Shown here: positions 4,816 through 5,930 of the stretch, one piece after another | Layout: each line of letters opens with the position of its first letter | How positions within the stretch are numbered: position 1 is the first letter of the stretch | Origin: an uncultured Pseudomonadota bacterium | GTDB lineage: Bacteria; Pseudomonadota; Alphaproteobacteria; RF32; CAG-239 | Assembly (NCBI GenBank): GCA_902767055.1 | Contig: CACXFX010000008.1 | Location: 1 to 5,930 of the forward strand | DNA: 5,930 nucleotides | Reading direction: 5' to 3' | Notes under the pieces: model-generated | The model's database searches: none | Told to the model about the DNA's origin: nothing | What the model saw: only the letters and a program-made list of their open reading frames with translations | Made by a program: the position numbers and the translations under genes

Positions 4816-5826
4816 ATGATTAAAACTGCAGAAGCGGTGTCTTTAGGGCATCCTGATAAAACGGCGGACTATATTTCCAGTTACATTTTAGACCGGATGA
4901 TTGAACAAGATAAAGATGTTCATTATGCGGTCGAAGTAATGATTAAGGACAACATCGTTGTTCTCGGTGGCGAAATCAAAGGCAATGTCAATTTGGATAA
5001 TGTCGAAGAATATGTGCTGAAGGCTCTCGCTGAAATTGGTTATGATGAGTATTATGCACTACGTTGGCATGATAATGCTATTGAGCCTAGTAAAATTGAA
5101 GTTATCAATTTGATTGGAGAGCAATCAATGGAAATTAATTTTGCTGTTTATAATCAGGATGGCTGGGGCGACCAAGGCATATTTGTCGGTTATGCTTGCC
5201 AAGGTGTCGGCAATATCAGCCGTGAGCAATATCTTGCCAACAAGCTGTGCCGTGCACTTTATGAATACGCTTTGCAGAACATCCACCTCGGCATTGATAT
5301 TAAAACGCAGATTACACTCAATGAATTAAGCGGCGTGGACACGGCTATTGTAGCAATTCCGATGCTCAGAGATGTTGACCTCAAGCCGTTTATAATTCGT
5401 GTTCTAGGTGAAGAACCGGAGAATATCATCATAAATCCAACATTGGTATACGAAAAGCACTCTTCCATTGCTGACTGCGGTGTGACCGGACGTAAACTCG
5501 CTTGTGACTTCTACTCGGCATCCGCTCCGGTTGGCGGCGGCAGTCCGTGGACTAAGGATGCAAGCAAGTCTGATGTGACACTCAACATTTACGCTCGCAA
5601 GCTGGCATTGGACTACCTTAAAGATAATGACGAGTGCTTCGTTTATCTCTCTTCGTGCATCGGACGTTCGGAGTTGCCGAGCGCGGTGGTTAAGACAATC
5701 AAACGAGGCATTCAAACAATCACAACGCTTTCAATTTCGGATAAACCTTCCGAGATTATTGCCAAGCTCGGGCTGAACAAGCCGGTGTTTACAAAACTCT
5801 GTCGCGATGGGCTGTTCTCAGGTTAG
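4816..5826 (+). CDS. metK: S-adenosylmethionine synthetase (methionine adenosyltransferase), compact form
   Basis: It should convert methionine and ATP to S-adenosylmethionine, phosphate and diphosphate in the cytoplasm. Active-site motifs are kept: SLGHPDK (His12, Asp14, Lys15), GGEI (Glu53), GDQGIFVGYA (Asp119), DIKTQIT (Lys163), ADCGVTGRK (Asp220, Arg226, Lys227) and GGGSPWTKDASKSD (Lys247, Asp253). The protein is 336 aa, against about 380-395 in typical bacterial enzymes. The gating-loop region between INF (107-109) and GDQG is about four residues shorter than in E. coli MetK. The usual GRFVIGGP stretch after INP is replaced by LVYEKHSS. ATG 4816 has AAGGA (4804-4808) 7 bases upstream. 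It has its own promoter and structured leader. A divergent, mobile-element version beside replication and recombinase genes suggests transfer rather than the housekeeping copy. Confidence 0.9.
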   Translation: MIKTAEAVSLGHPDKTADYISSYILDRMIEQDKDVHYAVEVMIKDNIVVLGGEIKGNVNLDNVEEYVLKALAEIGYDEYYALRWHDNAIEPSKIEVINLIGEQSMEINFAVYNQDGWGDQGIFVGYACQGVGNISREQYLANKLCRALYEYALQNIHLGIDIKTQITLNELSGVDTAIVAIPMLRDVDLKPFIIRVLGEEPENIIINPTLVYEKHSSIADCGVTGRKLACDFYSASAPVGGGSPWTKDASKSDVTLNIYARKLALDYLKDNDECFVYLSSCIGRSELPSAVVKTIKRGIQTITTLSISDKPSEIIAKLGLNKPVFTKLCRDGLFSG

Positions 5827-5838
5827 CGGGTCCTTCCT

Positions 5839-5860
5839 CGACTTTTTTCGTATGCGGGGA
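5839..5860 (+). repeat. Possible degenerate third copy of the leader element
   Basis: The segment reads CGACTTTTTTCG, then TATGCGGGGA. It keeps a T run ending in TCG and, 2-3 bases later, TGCGGG, in the same order as TTTTTCG-ACT-TGCGGGAA in the two good copies. The flanking CCGAACG and AATGTT parts are not kept. It lies 13 bases after the metK-like stop, so it could lead the next operon. The similarity is short and may be chance. Confidence 0.3.
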
Positions 5861-5863
5861 CGC

Positions 5864-5898
5864 AAGCCGCGGCGAAAATCTAGTTAAACGGCTTTTTG
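5864..5898 (+). terminator. Probable intrinsic terminator after the metK-like gene
   Basis: AAGCCG (5864-5869) pairs with CGGCTT (5889-5894) across a 19-base loop, and the descending arm runs into TTTTTGTTT. The T run and position 38 bases after the stop codon fit a terminator. The long loop, with an internal GCCGCGGC palindrome competing for the same bases, weakens the call. Confidence 0.5.
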
Positions 5899-5930
5899 TT
5901 TACTGGTCACCCATCTCTCAAAACCCTTGC

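Noticed and set aside
1..5930. CRISPR array, insertion sequence or toxin-antitoxin pair
   Set aside because: No regularly spaced repeats, no transposase with terminal inverted repeats, and no recognisable toxin or antitoxin domains were seen.

Overview
The window looks like the left part of an integrated mobile element, most likely a prophage or prophage-like integrative element, in a low-GC member of the Alphaproteobacteria. The lineage call is inference. It rests on a DUF2924 gene coupled to a large serine recombinase and on a DUF6362 protein, a combination I associate with alphaproteobacterial prophages. The AT-rich composition would suit a gut-type or host-associated lineage. All convincing genes are on the + strand.

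Layout: (1) 1-412 is a boundary-like zone. It has the tail of one upstream ORF, an intrinsic terminator, a fragment resembling the 3' half of a tRNA (minus strand), AT-rich non-coding DNA, and the first copy of a repeated element. (2) 413-2683 is one compact operon: two very small, mutually similar proteins, a DUF2924 protein and a 543-aa large serine recombinase, with short gaps or overlaps. (3) 2684-2874 is a gene-free control region with several dyads. (4) 2875-3363 encodes a 162-aa sigma-70-like protein with a strong terminator-like hairpin inside its reading frame. (5) A second copy of the repeated element (37 bases identical to the first) lies on its stop codon and leads into 3437-4695. 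That operon holds a 71-aa orphan, a phage replisome-organiser-like protein and a DUF6362 helix-turn-helix protein, all overlapping. (6) 4696-4815 is a promoter plus a leader with a perfect 8-bp hairpin. (7) 4816-5826 is a complete but short S-adenosylmethionine synthetase (metK-like). (8) 5827-5930 has a possible third, degenerate copy of the repeated element and a probable terminator.

Reading the parts together (inference): the recombinase operon would handle integration and excision. The sigma-like protein may be a regulator, and the 37-base element in front of both operons is a natural candidate target. The 3437-4695 operon looks like early replication and control functions. The SAM synthetase could raise SAM supply for methylation by the element or alter host methionine metabolism; any methyltransferase partner would lie outside the window. 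The most interesting signals are the duplicated operon-leader element, the intragenic terminator in the sigma-like gene, and the compact SAM synthetase with its structured leader.
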